Notes: generated by a model from the sequence alone, not told the origin. A DNA stretch of 64,000 nucleotides from Acidiluteibacter ferrifornacis (GCF_009909615.1 NZ_WWNE01000003.1:557248-621247), one strand, 5' to 3'. Shown: positions 37,922-47,157, counted from the stretch's first letter. Numbers and translations are program-made.

Positions 37922-37966
37922 AAAATCCCATTTCCATCTGACTATTCAGATTTGAGGTGGGATTTT
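37922..37966 (+). terminator. Terminator hairpin after tRNA-Cys
   Basis: Stem AAAATCCCA (37922-37930) pairs with TGGGATTTT (37958-37966); an inner ATCTGA/TCAGAT stem fills the loop and a T-run follows. It lies one base after the tRNA and 10 bases before the ATG of pabA. Confidence 0.7.
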
Positions 37967-37975
37967 TTTGTAACG

Positions 37976-38542
37976 ATGCGAATTTTATTAGTAGACAATT
38001 ACGATTCATTTACTTATAACCTACTCCATTACTTGGAGAAGGTTTCAGATACAACTGTAGACGTTGTAAGAAATGATAAATTGATATTGGATAATGTTGG
38101 GAATTACGAAAGAATTGTGCTTTCTCCTGGCCCTGGATTACCTGAAGAAGCTGGTTTATTAATGCCTCTTATCAATCGATTTAAGCTGTCAAAAAAAATA
38201 TTAGGAGTTTGTTTAGGCCATCAAGCAATAGCGAGCTCCTATAACGCTAAATTGACCAACTTAGAGCAGGTTGTGCATGGAGAGGCTTGTCCAATGCATA
38301 TTCGCAACAATAAAAGCTTGTTTGAAGGTTTGCCTAAGCATTTTAATGTCGGTAGATATCACTCTTGGGTTGTTAAAGAGGCGGAATTGCCGAAAGAATT
38401 AACTTGTTTGTCTTCTGATGAAAAAGGCAATGTGATGGCATTTCAGCACCTATCTCTACCGTTATTTGGTGTTCAATTTCATCCAGAGTCTATACTAACA
38501 GAATATGGATTAGAGATTATCAAAAATTGGATGAATACATAA
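37976..38542 (+). CDS. pabA: Anthranilate/aminodeoxychorismate synthase component II (glutamine amidotransferase)
   Basis: 188 residues from ATG at 37976. The class I glutamine amidotransferase triad is intact: Cys in G-V-C-L-G-H-Q, and His/Glu in Q-F-H-P-E-S-I. The N-terminus D-N-Y-D-S-F-T-Y-N-L is typical of TrpG/PabA. It supplies ammonia from glutamine to component I for anthranilate (tryptophan) or aminodeoxychorismate (folate). No trp genes are nearby but folB is, which favours PabA; one protein may serve both, so trpG remains an alternative name. Confidence 0.85.
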   Translation: MRILLVDNYDSFTYNLLHYLEKVSDTTVDVVRNDKLILDNVGNYERIVLSPGPGLPEEAGLLMPLINRFKLSKKILGVCLGHQAIASSYNAKLTNLEQVVHGEACPMHIRNNKSLFEGLPKHFNVGRYHSWVVKEAELPKELTCLSSDEKGNVMAFQHLSLPLFGVQFHPESILTEYGLEIIKNWMNT

Positions 38543-38579
38543 AAAAAGACGTCTGCTAATTTAGCAGACGTCTTTTTTT
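38541..38579. terminator. Strong bidirectional terminator
   Basis: A near-perfect palindrome: 19 bases (38541-38559) pair with 38561-38579, starting with an A-run and ending with a T-run. It serves pabA on the + strand and the third TRL-like gene on the - strand (stop at 38599). Confidence 0.9.
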
Positions 38580-38598
38580 ATGCGTTTATTGAAAAAAA

Positions 38599-38889
38599 TT
38601 ATTCTCCAGTCACTTTTGTTCTATACTTTGTAACAATAAGTCCGCTTACTATTTCAGAGTCAACCGTGGCAACTTTTGTAATACCACCTTTTTTTGCAGC
38701 TGCTACGATACCTAGGTCTGCTGAACCAAACATGATTCCAAAATAAGTTTTCTTTTCGGCTATTCCTACTTTAGTTCCAACACTGTTTTTAGTAACTAAT
38801 GCTTTTGGAGCTACATATGGTCCTGAAACAGAGCAAGAGGATAAAACTCCTACAAAGCAAACTAAGATTAAAGTTTTTATATATTTCAT
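38599..38889 (-). CDS. TRL-like lipoprotein, copy 3
   Basis: 96 residues with a lipoprotein signal (V-L-S-S-C). The mature part has G-T-K-V-G-I-A near residue 40 and A-A-K-K-G-G-I-T-K-V-A-T-V near 67, and ends in V-T-G-E. This is the TRL-like (tRNA-associated locus) lipoprotein pattern, function unknown. It is the last of three tandem paralogues on the minus strand, 12 bases after copy 2. Confidence 0.8.
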   Translation of the reverse strand: MKYIKTLILVCFVGVLSSCSVSGPYVAPKALVTKNSVGTKVGIAEKKTYFGIMFGSADLGIVAAAKKGGITKVATVDSEIVSGLIVTKYRTKVTGE

Positions 38890-38901
38890 AATATTATTTT
38901 T

Positions 38902-39183
38902 TTATTCTCCTGTAATGATTAATTCTTTTTTACCAAATATGATATAGTTGGTGTATTTTACATCCACAGTGGAAACACCACCAGTGATTTTACCCTTCTT
39001 GGCAGCTTCTGCGATACCGTATTCTTTATTTAATTGAATATAACCAAGAACCACAGTTGTTTCACTTACTCCTTTCTTAGGACCTATTGGCAGTTCAGTT
39101 ACTGCTAGTGGAGTAGTAATTGAACAAGAAGAAAGTACTGCAGACAAAATAGCTGCACTTGCAATATATTTTAATTTTTTCAT
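38902..39183 (-). CDS. TRL-like lipoprotein, copy 2
   Basis: 93 residues. A lipoprotein signal (L-S-S-C near 20) is followed by P-I-G-P-K-K-G-V near 38, A-A-K-K-G-K-I near 63 and a final I-T-G-E. It shares the core motifs and final TGE with its neighbours but has diverged in the middle. It lies 29 bases after copy 1. Confidence 0.8.
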   Translation of the reverse strand: MKKLKYIASAAILSAVLSSCSITTPLAVTELPIGPKKGVSETTVVLGYIQLNKEYGIAEAAKKGKITGGVSTVDVKYTNYIIFGKKELIITGE

Positions 39184-39212
39184 CTAAATTTCTTTTTAAG
39201 TTATTAACTGTA

Positions 39213-39467
39213 TTACTCTCCAGTAACTACTGTTTTATAAAATGGTACAATGAACACAGTTACTTTTGTGTCAACACTTCCAATTTTATCAATTTTTCCT
39301 TTTTTTGCTGCGGTAGCCATCGTAAAGTCTTTATCTTTACTAAACGCACCACCTTTAGCAACTCCTTTTTTAGTCCCTATAGGATTACCAGTTACAGTGT
39401 GTGATTCATAGACCACGCATGAAGACAGCGAAAAAATCACTGCAGCCATTAATGTTAATTTTTTCAT
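39213..39467 (-). CDS. TRL-like lipoprotein, copy 1
   Basis: 84 residues, the first and shortest of the three. Lipobox cysteine in L-S-S-C near 17, P-I-G-T-K-K-G-V-A-K near 31-40, A-A-K-K-G-K-I-D-K-I-G-S-V near 54, ending V-T-G-E. Such proteins are anchored to the inner leaflet of the outer membrane or displayed on the surface. I know of no demonstrated function. Confidence 0.8.
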   Translation of the reverse strand: MKKLTLMAAVIFSLSSCVVYESHTVTGNPIGTKKGVAKGGAFSKDKDFTMATAAKKGKIDKIGSVDTKVTVFIVPFYKTVVTGE

Positions 39468-39584
39468 ATTTGTTAATTAGAATAAATAATTTCCCTCTAT
39501 ATTTTACTCTAGAGCGTTTTTCTTAGTTGTACAATGATATGTATTTAAAATGGTTAAGAAAAGTTAAATTGGATTTTTCCACAA

Positions 39585-39617
39585 AAAAAGGGGGTTAGAC
39601 TCTCTAACCCCCTTTTT
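39585..39617. terminator. Terminator hairpin behind the aldehyde dehydrogenase gene
   Basis: GGGGGTTAGA (39590-39599) pairs with TCTAACCCCC (39603-39612) around a three-base loop, flanked by A- and T-runs. It is 23 bases past the dehydrogenase stop on the minus strand. Confidence 0.9.
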
Positions 39618-39639
39618 AATAATTTGATAATGAATGGAT

Positions 39640-41187
39640 TTATAAATCAAATTTAATCCCTTGAGCTAATGGCAAATCATTCCCGTAATTGATTGTATTC
39701 GTTTGTCTCCTCATGTACACTTTCCATGCATCAGAACCAGACTCTCTACCGCCACCGGTTTCTTTTTCTCCACCAAATGCTCCCCCAATTTCAGCACCTG
39801 AAGTACCAATATTCACATTGGCAATTCCACAATCGGAGCCTTGAGTTGAAAGAAACAATTCCATTTCTCGCATATTGTTTGTCATTATTGCAGATGACAA
39901 TCCTTGAACAACTCCATTCTGAATTTCAATGGCTTCATCTAAAGTTTTGTACTTCATGATGTAAAGAATTGGAGCAAATGTTTCATGCTGAACAATCTCC
40001 CAAGAGTTGTCTGCTTCTGCAATAGCTGGTTTTACATAGCAACCAGACTCATATCCTTCGCCTTCAAAAACACCGCCTTCAACGATCACATTTCCACCGC
40101 TCGCTTTCACTTTTTCTAATGCAGCTAAATAAGTATTAACAGAGTCTTGATCGATTAAAGGACCAACGTGATTTTTTTCATCCAACGGATTTCCAATTCT
40201 CAACTGCTTGTAAGCATTTACCAATTGGTTTTTTACCTTATCGTATAAACTTTCGTGAATGATTAATCTTCTTGTTGATGTACATCTTTGTCCACAAGTT
40301 CCAACAGCTCCAAATACCATGGCTGGAATACACATTTCTAAATCTGCAGATTCCGTAATAATAATAGCATTGTTTCCACCTAACTCAAGCAAAGATTTTC
40401 CAAGTCGTTTTCCAACAGTTTCCGCAACTATTTTACCCATTCTGATAGATCCAGTTGCAGATACTAATGGTACTCTGCCGTCTTGAGTCATTAATTCACC
40501 GATCTTATAATCACCATTGATTAAACAGCTAATTCCTTCTGGAAGATTGTTTTCTGCTAATACTTCAGCAATAATGTTTTGACAAGCTACTCCACATAAA
40601 GGTGTCTTTTCAGATGGTTTCCAAATGCAAACGTCTCCACACACCCACGCCAAAGCTGTATTCCATGCCCAAACTGCTACAGGAAAATTAAATGCTGAAA
40701 TAATTCCAACTACACCTAAAGGGTGGTATTGCTCATACATTCTGTGGTTTGGACGCTCAGAGTGCATGGTTAATCCATGTAATTGTCGAGATAAACCCAC
40801 CGCAAAATCACAGATGTCTATCATTTCTTGAACCTCTCCCAAACCTTCTTGGTAAGATTTTCCCATTTCATAAGAAACCAGTTTCCCAAGCGCTTCTTTC
40901 TTTTCTCTTAACTTTTCACCGAATTGTCTTACTATTTCACCTCGTTTTGGTGCAGGAGTAGTTCTCCATTCTTTAAAGGCTTTTTGCGCAGCCTGAACCG
41001 TTTGCTCGTATTGTTCAGGAGTAGTTACTCCTACTTTCCCGATTAATGCTCCGTCTACAGGTGAGTGAGATGAAATGGGGTCAACATCGTTTTCCATCCA
41101 TTGATTACCTGTTGATGTTCCATGATTGATCTCTTTCAAACCCAACGTTTTTAAGTCTTGAGAGATATCGATTTGTGATTGACTCAT
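39640..41187 (-). CDS. Aldehyde dehydrogenase, ALDH7-type (alpha-aminoadipic semialdehyde dehydrogenase-like)
   Basis: 515 residues from ATG at 41187; an upstream in-frame TTG at 41208 is less likely. Catalytic Glu lies in L-E-L-G-G-N-N and catalytic Cys in G-T-C-G-Q-R-C-T-S-T; the latter is typical of the ALDH7 (antiquitin) group, as is the start H-G-T-S-T-G. ALDH7 oxidises alpha-aminoadipic semialdehyde (lysine degradation) or related aldehydes using NAD. The gene stands alone between two terminators, so no pathway partners help to assign the substrate. Confidence 0.9.
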   Translation of the reverse strand: MSQSQIDISQDLKTLGLKEINHGTSTGNQWMENDVDPISSHSPVDGALIGKVGVTTPEQYEQTVQAAQKAFKEWRTTPAPKRGEIVRQFGEKLREKKEALGKLVSYEMGKSYQEGLGEVQEMIDICDFAVGLSRQLHGLTMHSERPNHRMYEQYHPLGVVGIISAFNFPVAVWAWNTALAWVCGDVCIWKPSEKTPLCGVACQNIIAEVLAENNLPEGISCLINGDYKIGELMTQDGRVPLVSATGSIRMGKIVAETVGKRLGKSLLELGGNNAIIITESADLEMCIPAMVFGAVGTCGQRCTSTRRLIIHESLYDKVKNQLVNAYKQLRIGNPLDEKNHVGPLIDQDSVNTYLAALEKVKASGGNVIVEGGVFEGEGYESGCYVKPAIAEADNSWEIVQHETFAPILYIMKYKTLDEAIEIQNGVVQGLSSAIMTNNMREMELFLSTQGSDCGIANVNIGTSGAEIGGAFGGEKETGGGRESGSDAWKVYMRRQTNTINYGNDLPLAQGIKFDL

Positions 41188-41287
41188 ATTTTTTTGTTTA
41201 TTTTTCAATGCTTTAACAACAAAGGTAGGATTTCAAATTTTGGATTAAAAGAGATTCTGATTAGAAAGTATAAATATGGGACATAAA

Positions 41288-41317
41288 AAAACTCCACCTC
41301 GAGAAAGGTGGAGTTTT
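41288..41317. terminator. Terminator hairpin between ALDH7 and DUF3078 genes
   Basis: AAAACTCCACCT (41288-41299) pairs with AGGTGGAGTTTT (41306-41317) around a six-base loop. It lies 24 bases past the DUF3078 stop on the minus strand. Confidence 0.85.
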
Positions 41318-41340
41318 GAATAAATTATGCGGTAAAAAGT

Positions 41341-42261
41341 TTAGAATTTATAAGACAATCCTACACTTAACACTTCTTTGAATTGAGTTCTTGGCCCTGT
41401 TTTGTCAACAATTCCATCATCATTACTATCAATCGCAATATCGATATCATCATCATAAACTAATGTAGCAGAAACGTTAGCAGTAATGAATTTATTAACT
41501 TTCATAGATAAAATTGTTTCCCAGTTCACATCAATGTTTTGTGGATTTTCTGTGTAGTTTGAAAACAATTCCAATTTAGTTTGGAAATTTACATTCTCCA
41601 TAATGTCCTTATTGTATTGTGCTTTCAAGTATCCCCCGATTTCTGCTCTAAAAACATCACCTGTATCAACTCCAAAGGCACCTGCATTTGACAAATCGTT
41701 GTCATTTACAATCGTGAATTTACCTGTAGCGGGAGATAGGTATAGTGAGAAATTACTATTCGGTTTGTAGTCCATACCAATAGATGCTAAAACATAAGCA
41801 GGAGCGAACAAATTTGAAATTTTTGTTGAATCATCTGGATAGTTATAACCTGGTGCAAATTGAGACTTAAAGTTTACTAAAGCTGAATAATACCAAACCT
41901 TAGAAGCTTGTCTACCATACTTAGAAGTAAAGTCGATTTTATCATCACTTTTTCTGAAAGCATCATCTCCTTGTTGAAAGATACCATATCCAAGGTCTAA
42001 TGTATTGTCCCAAGAGTGAATTCCTTTTTTGTACTTAGCAAATACATTCAAAAACCCATTTAAAGCAACTGAACTCTGACCACCACCGGCCCAGTTGCTC
42101 AATGCTACTTGTGAGAAATTGAAAGAAACTAATCCACCTTTTGTCCAATAGCTAGTATCAGCAGCTGGAGTTGGTGCAGGTGTGTTTTGAGCTGAAGCTG
42201 TCGAAACAAACAACAAACTGGCAACAAAAAAACTTAAAATGTGAGATGTTTTAATTTTCAT
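41341..42261 (-). CDS. DUF3078 family exported protein
   Basis: 306 residues from ATG at 42261, which opens a clear signal peptide ending A-S-A-Q-N; the frame is open further upstream but that part is not protein-like. The mature protein begins with a Pro/Ala linker and then Y-W-T-K-G-G and F-S-Q-V-A-L-S-N-W-A-G-G-G near 60, the DUF3078 signature. It ends in an aromatic beta strand (L-S-Y-K-F), consistent with an outer membrane barrel. The role of this family is not known. Confidence 0.88.
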   Translation of the reverse strand: MKIKTSHILSFFVASLLFVSTASAQNTPAPTPAADTSYWTKGGLVSFNFSQVALSNWAGGGQSSVALNGFLNVFAKYKKGIHSWDNTLDLGYGIFQQGDDAFRKSDDKIDFTSKYGRQASKVWYYSALVNFKSQFAPGYNYPDDSTKISNLFAPAYVLASIGMDYKPNSNFSLYLSPATGKFTIVNDNDLSNAGAFGVDTGDVFRAEIGGYLKAQYNKDIMENVNFQTKLELFSNYTENPQNIDVNWETILSMKVNKFITANVSATLVYDDDIDIAIDSNDDGIVDKTGPRTQFKEVLSVGLSYKF

Positions 42262-42448
42262 GCGTGTTATTTTTAATTTTTGTTTTACTTGTTTAGGTGT
42301 GTTAAAAAACACTAAATGTATTTGAATCTGCGAAATAACAGAAAATGTACTTCTTCCTATCAGTAAATTCGCCCAATTGTTATAAATCACATCTAATTGG
42401 AACAATTCTTTATTTAAATGGTATCAATTGGGATATCAATAGAAATCT

Positions 42449-43705
42449 ATGAATAAAATTATCATTATTCCACTATTCGCCCTTTTCTTTATACTGATTG
42501 ATTGGTATGTATTTCAGGGTGTTAAAGCGCTAATTCAAAACAGTTCAGAACTGACGCAAAAGTCTGTAAAAATTGCCTTTTGGTCAATTACTGCCTTGTC
42601 TTTGTTCGCATTTTTTCTGTATCACTTCAGTAATGTGGACTTGTTAGGGAAGTCAGTTCGTATGTTTATTCTAGTAGGAATCTTTATGAATTACTTAGCT
42701 AAAGTATTCTTCGCTGTATTTCTATTGATAGATGACATTAGCAGAGGAATTCAGTACTTAGTTCAGAAATTTTCCAACCCTACTCCTGCTATAGTTTCCG
42801 ATAAAGAAAGTCACATTCCTCGTTCTCAATTTATATTAAAAACGGCAGTAGTTGTTGGAGCAGCTCCTTTGGTGGCTATGTCGTGGGGAATATTATCTGG
42901 TGCTCATGACTATAGAGTGAGGCGAATTAAATTGCCATTGCCCAACTTGCCTAAAGCTTTTGAAGGGCTCAAAATAGTTCAGGTTTCAGATATCCACGCT
43001 GGTAGTTTTTGGAATAAAACAGCCGTGCAAGGAGGTATCGAAATGTTACTAAATGAAAAACCAGACGTCGTATTTTTTACTGGTGACTTGGTCAACAATC
43101 AAGCGGTAGAAATGAAAGAATGGATTTCTACTTTCTCAAAAGTGAAAGCTCCATTAGGAGTGTTCTCAGTCTTAGGGAATCACGATTATGGCGATTATGT
43201 CAATTGGGGATCTGCGCAAGAAAAACGCCAAAACTTAATTGATCTGGTGAATATACAAAAGGGCATGGGCTGGAATTTGTTGGTCAATCAGAACCATATT
43301 CTAGAAGTAGATGGAGAACAAATTGCCATTGTTGGAGTAGAAAACTGGGGGGCTAAAGCTCGTTTTCCGAAATACGGAAAGTTAAGTGAAGCCATAAAGG
43401 GAACTGAAAATGTTTCTACCAAATTATTGCTATCTCACGACCCAAGTCATTGGCAAGCTGAAGTGTTGCCAATGTATCCAGATATTGATGCCATGTTTTC
43501 AGGGCATACACATGGAATGCAGATGGGGGTTGATATTCCAGGCTTCAAATGGAGTCCAGTTCAGTATGTTTATGATGAGTGGGCGGGTCTTTATCGGCAA
43601 GATAATCGATACTTGTATGTCAATAGAGGATTCGGATATATTGGCTACCCTGGAAGAATTGGCATGCCACCAGAAATTACTACAATTGAATTAACTCGAG
43701 GGTAA
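42449..43705 (+). CDS. Membrane-anchored calcineurin-type metallophosphoesterase
   Basis: 418 residues. Three or four hydrophobic helices fill the first 125 residues. A phosphoesterase domain then shows the full metal set: V-S-D-I-H-A-G near 180, F-T-G-D-L-V-N-N near 210, L-G-N-H-D-Y-G near 242, L-L-S-H-D and F-S-G-H-T-H-G near 350. This is the YkuE/UDP-2,3-diacylglucosamine-like group acting at or near the membrane. The substrate is unknown. A DUF2141 protein follows after six bases. Confidence 0.9.
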   Translation: MNKIIIIPLFALFFILIDWYVFQGVKALIQNSSELTQKSVKIAFWSITALSLFAFFLYHFSNVDLLGKSVRMFILVGIFMNYLAKVFFAVFLLIDDISRGIQYLVQKFSNPTPAIVSDKESHIPRSQFILKTAVVVGAAPLVAMSWGILSGAHDYRVRRIKLPLPNLPKAFEGLKIVQVSDIHAGSFWNKTAVQGGIEMLLNEKPDVVFFTGDLVNNQAVEMKEWISTFSKVKAPLGVFSVLGNHDYGDYVNWGSAQEKRQNLIDLVNIQKGMGWNLLVNQNHILEVDGEQIAIVGVENWGAKARFPKYGKLSEAIKGTENVSTKLLLSHDPSHWQAEVLPMYPDIDAMFSGHTHGMQMGVDIPGFKWSPVQYVYDEWAGLYRQDNRYLYVNRGFGYIGYPGRIGMPPEITTIELTRG

Positions 43706-43711
43706 AAAATC

Positions 43712-44158
43712 ATGATAAGAATACTAAAGTTTAGTCTGGTTTTGATTAGTATCGCAATAACGCTGTTTGCTTTTAAGGGGCATAATACAGGAACTCTTGC
43801 TTTGACAATTAATCAAATTAAACCTCTTGAAGGCGCTATTCGTATTTTGATGTTTAATGGAAAAGAAGGATGGCCAAATGACCCCACCAAAGCAGTTTAT
43901 ATTAAATCCATTACAGTTGATCAGTCTGAGATTAATTTAGAGATAAAGGATCTGAAATATGGAGATTATGCAATTGCAGTGTTGCATGATATTAACCTAA
44001 ATGAAAAGGCAGATAAATCAATTATTGGAATTCCAACTGAACCATTTGGTTTTTCAAACTATCCGAAAATTACCTTCGGGGTGCCTGATTTTGAAGAGGT
44101 TTCTTTCACATTTAATAAACCCACTAAACGACTGCTCATTGAAATGAAAGAAATTTAA
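43712..44158 (+). CDS. DUF2141 family exported protein
   Basis: 148 residues with an N-terminal signal/anchor segment. The mature part shows the DUF2141 pattern: a strand G-T-L-A-L-T-I-N, then F-N-G-K-E-G-W-P near 50, Y-A-I-A-V-L-H-D-I-N-L-N-E-K near 90-103 and G-I-P-T-E-P-F-G-F-S-N near 110. It is probably a small periplasmic beta-sandwich. Function unknown. It sits behind the metallophosphoesterase and meets the PhoD gene tail to tail with a four-base overlap. Confidence 0.88.
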   Translation: MIRILKFSLVLISIAITLFAFKGHNTGTLALTINQIKPLEGAIRILMFNGKEGWPNDPTKAVYIKSITVDQSEINLEIKDLKYGDYAIAVLHDINLNEKADKSIIGIPTEPFGFSNYPKITFGVPDFEEVSFTFNKPTKRLLIEMKEI

Positions 44159-45450
44159 TCTCGTTGAATTGTTTTCTCCCATTCTTGTTTTCCTTCACTA
44201 TTGTAGATCATAATCTTCATCACTCTTTCTTTCAAACTACCCGAAAATTCTAGAATAGCAAAGTTATTCGTTGCGGTGTGTGTTCCTTCTACTCTCAGTG
44301 TATTGGCTTCTTCAATGGTGTTGTAATATTTAGCAGTTAACGGAGAAACCGTCAAATCGTAGATGTTTATTTCATTACCGATGTTTAAATGACTCAATTC
44401 TGTTTTGTGCCGGTCTCCAGTAACAAACACTACTCCTTTTATTCCTTCTTCTTCGATTCTTTGCAGTAAATAGGCTCTTTCTTCAGGGAAATTGGAATAA
44501 TTCTCATAAACTGCAGCCGTATTCAATACTTGACCACCAACTGCTACTATTTTGAAAGGAGCATCACTACTTTTTAATCCGTCAATCAACCATTCAATTT
44601 GGGCTTTACCCAGCATCTGTTTTGTGCCTGTTTTTCTATTGTTGGCATTACGTTCGAATCGATTATCTAGTAAGAAAAAATCAACGTCGTTGTATTCAAA
44701 GGCTGAGGTAATTCCGGGAAGATTACTTACTCCGTAAAATGGGTTTCCCCAATAGGCTTTAAAAGCGGCTAAGCTATTTTCTTTCCCGACGTAGCTTCCG
44801 TCTGCGTCGTTGGGTCCGAAGTCATGATCGTCCCAAATGGCATAATGATGAGTGACTGAAAGTAAGGTTTGCAACTCTGGTGTGGCTCTATCGGTGGAGT
44901 AGCGATAGAAAGTAGCAGCTTTAGAATACAAGTCAGCGTCTCGCAGGTAAAAATTATCACCTAACCAAAGCATTAGTTCTGGTTGTTGAGCGACAATCTG
45001 GTTAAAAATCCCATAGTTTCTACCATAAGGTTCTCCTGGTCGGTCGTATTGAGATTCGTTGAAATAGGCGCAGCTGCCCAATGCCATTTTAAATGTTGGT
45101 GGATCAGTTCGGAATTGCCAGTTGGTTTGTGTTTTAAAACGATAGATTTTAGTGCTGTATTTCAAGTTGGGAAGGCGGATTTGGTAATGATAAGTTGTTC
45201 CCGGTTCCAATAATTGAGTGATGAACTTAATGGTGTTGTGATTTTCAATTAGCGCTTCTTTATTCAATCGAATACTGTCTTCGCTACCTTCTTTCCAGTA
45301 AATAATCTCAGCGAACTCAGATTCTTCTAATTCCACCCAAACGAGCACTTCTCTCATAGTGTTGTAGCCGAGCATAGGGCCCGACTTTATTTGAGCGGAG
45401 AGCATTGTTGAAGCTAGTAGTGTGAATAGAGTGACGAAGAGCTTGTTCAT
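44155..45450 (-). CDS. PhoD-type alkaline phosphatase family protein
   Basis: 431 residues with a signal peptide (S-A-Q-I-K). A fibronectin-like N-terminal strand region (20-110) precedes the metallophosphatase core: A-L-G-S-C near 122, L-W-L-G-D-N-F-Y near 160, I-W-D-D-H-D-F-G-P-N near 205, and V-V-F-V-T-G-D-R-H near 345. Family members release phosphate from mono- and diesters outside the cytoplasm; some act on teichoic acids or nucleotides. It stands alone on the minus strand, convergent with DUF2141. Confidence 0.9.
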   Translation of the reverse strand: MNKLFVTLFTLLASTMLSAQIKSGPMLGYNTMREVLVWVELEESEFAEIIYWKEGSEDSIRLNKEALIENHNTIKFITQLLEPGTTYHYQIRLPNLKYSTKIYRFKTQTNWQFRTDPPTFKMALGSCAYFNESQYDRPGEPYGRNYGIFNQIVAQQPELMLWLGDNFYLRDADLYSKAATFYRYSTDRATPELQTLLSVTHHYAIWDDHDFGPNDADGSYVGKENSLAAFKAYWGNPFYGVSNLPGITSAFEYNDVDFFLLDNRFERNANNRKTGTKQMLGKAQIEWLIDGLKSSDAPFKIVAVGGQVLNTAAVYENYSNFPEERAYLLQRIEEEGIKGVVFVTGDRHKTELSHLNIGNEINIYDLTVSPLTAKYYNTIEEANTLRVEGTHTATNNFAILEFSGSLKERVMKIMIYNSEGKQEWEKTIQRD

Positions 45451-45629
45451 GTTCTTTTTTTACAAGAATACGCTGTATTTACAACTGCTCCAAATTTTTT
45501 AAATCACTATTTTGTTAAGGAATATTTTGTTAGATCTTTATTTGATAACCATTTATAAAAAATCGCTTACCTTTATGAAGTGTTGCAAGATGGAACTAGC
45601 ATTCACCAAGGTAAACTAATTATTCAAAA

Positions 45630-47150
45630 ATGAAAAATGGATTAACTTATTTCATTATTTTAGTAATATTCCAAATAGTTGGAAAGAGGGCTGAGCTTTT
45701 GGCTCAGCCTTCTTTTTCCATGGATACCACCTTTCAGCCATTCTTCGATTTGCGTCCACAACCTAGAGGAGGACCTACTTATGATTTATGGGAGAACCCC
45801 TCCAATGGGAACCTTCACATAGCAGGAGATTTCCGTTATTTTATTGGCAATGACCCCTATTATTCCATTTTAAGTACTCATCGCGATGGTAGTCGTAATT
45901 TTAATTATATAGGGTTTGGAGGTTCTGGATATACTTTTATATACCCTTTTAACGATTCCGTTCTGATTTTAGGTACAGGAGGGGGGGGTGGGTATAGCCC
46001 TATGGACCTCAAAGGAAATCCCATTTGGACGAATTGGTTTCAGAACTACCGCCAAACGGTGAGTTGCTCACATGCTTACTGGCCCTATTTTTTTCCGAAT
46101 GGGTCTTCATTAATGACCAATGTTTGGTATGCCAATACCAGTGTTTGCCCCATTAAAAATCCACCCGATACTTTTCCGTCTCAGCCTATTATTAAAGTAG
46201 ACTCTTTGGGTTTTTACGATTCTACCTTCAAGCATACAACCAATGGTACAGTTGACGGGTTTAAGCAATACGATAGCACTCGTTTATTTGCATTTGGTCT
46301 CCTCCGAGAGTTTACTGAGTACGATGGGCAAACAGTTAATGGAATTTGTAGAATCTATACGGATGGCACCTTGGATACTACATTTAAGAGTCCAATATTG
46401 CCAGGGAATGGACGAGTAAGGGCGGAATTAGTAGAGCCGGATGGAAAAACCTTTATTGTGGGTAACTTCCAATTGGTAGATTATCCCAATCGATGGTTTT
46501 CACTGTGTCGTTTAAATGTGGATGGTAGTGTAGACACTACTTTTAATAATTTGGGTTGTCCGGTTGATTCTAACCGTATTGGGACAGCAGGAATAGGAAG
46601 TGTTGGAAGCGTGATTAAAACCCCTGATAATGGATATATATTGGGAGGCGGTTTTAATCAAGTACAAGGATATGCAAAAAACAGTTTAGTAAAGTTAGAT
46701 TCTTTAGGAAACATAGAGCCGCAGTATTTTACTTCTCGAGGGCCTGATACTACGCATGCTTGGAAAATGCAAGGCGGAATTTCAAAAATTGTAGAGTCCA
46801 AATTTGGAGGGTATTATGTATTAGGCGATTGGACGTATTGGGATGGCGTACCAGCACAGCCCATTATTCGCCTCCATGAAATGCAAGTGGTAGGCCTAAA
46901 AGAGCAGCAGCAATCAGGAACATTGCTTAAGGTATATCCCAATCCGGTGCAGGAACAGTTGTATTTGGAGTATTTGCCCAATGTGCGCGTTAGTTCTATT
47001 CAATTGTATGATTTACAAGGTAAAATGGTGCAATCGGTTAATCAGAAAGTCAATTCGATTGCTGTCAATGGCTTAAAAAATGGCATTTACTTTCTAAAAG
47101 TCATTTCAGAGAACGGGGTGAGTACGGAGAAAGTGGTGGTAGCTAAATAA
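45630..47150 (+). CDS. T9SS cargo protein with delta-60-type repeats
   Basis: 506 residues. A signal peptide of about 25 residues is followed by repeats of about 55 residues with the D-G-x-x-D-T-T-F motif (near 248, 298 and others), the delta-60 repeat type seen in secreted proteins. The C-terminal 75 residues, from V-Y-P-N-P-V to E-K-V-V-V-A-K, form a T9SS type A sorting domain, so the protein should be exported across the outer membrane and attached or released. A G8 run sits inside the coding region (45981-45988). The gene reads as somewhat less AT-rich than its neighbours, and a palindrome terminator follows its stop. Confidence 0.85.
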   Translation: MKNGLTYFIILVIFQIVGKRAELLAQPSFSMDTTFQPFFDLRPQPRGGPTYDLWENPSNGNLHIAGDFRYFIGNDPYYSILSTHRDGSRNFNYIGFGGSGYTFIYPFNDSVLILGTGGGGGYSPMDLKGNPIWTNWFQNYRQTVSCSHAYWPYFFPNGSSLMTNVWYANTSVCPIKNPPDTFPSQPIIKVDSLGFYDSTFKHTTNGTVDGFKQYDSTRLFAFGLLREFTEYDGQTVNGICRIYTDGTLDTTFKSPILPGNGRVRAELVEPDGKTFIVGNFQLVDYPNRWFSLCRLNVDGSVDTTFNNLGCPVDSNRIGTAGIGSVGSVIKTPDNGYILGGGFNQVQGYAKNSLVKLDSLGNIEPQYFTSRGPDTTHAWKMQGGISKIVESKFGGYYVLGDWTYWDGVPAQPIIRLHEMQVVGLKEQQQSGTLLKVYPNPVQEQLYLEYLPNVRVSSIQLYDLQGKMVQSVNQKVNSIAVNGLKNGIYFLKVISENGVSTEKVVVAK

Positions 47151-47157
47151 GCTTATC

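Noticed and set aside
37856-37975. Extended N-terminus of pabA through tRNA-Cys
   Set aside because: The frame runs through the tRNA and its terminator. The family start is the ATG at 37976.
42372-42432. CCCAATTG and CAATTGGG inverted repeat upstream of the metallophosphoesterase
   Set aside because: Arms of eight bases with a 45-base gap in an AT-rich spacer are easily found by chance; no further support.
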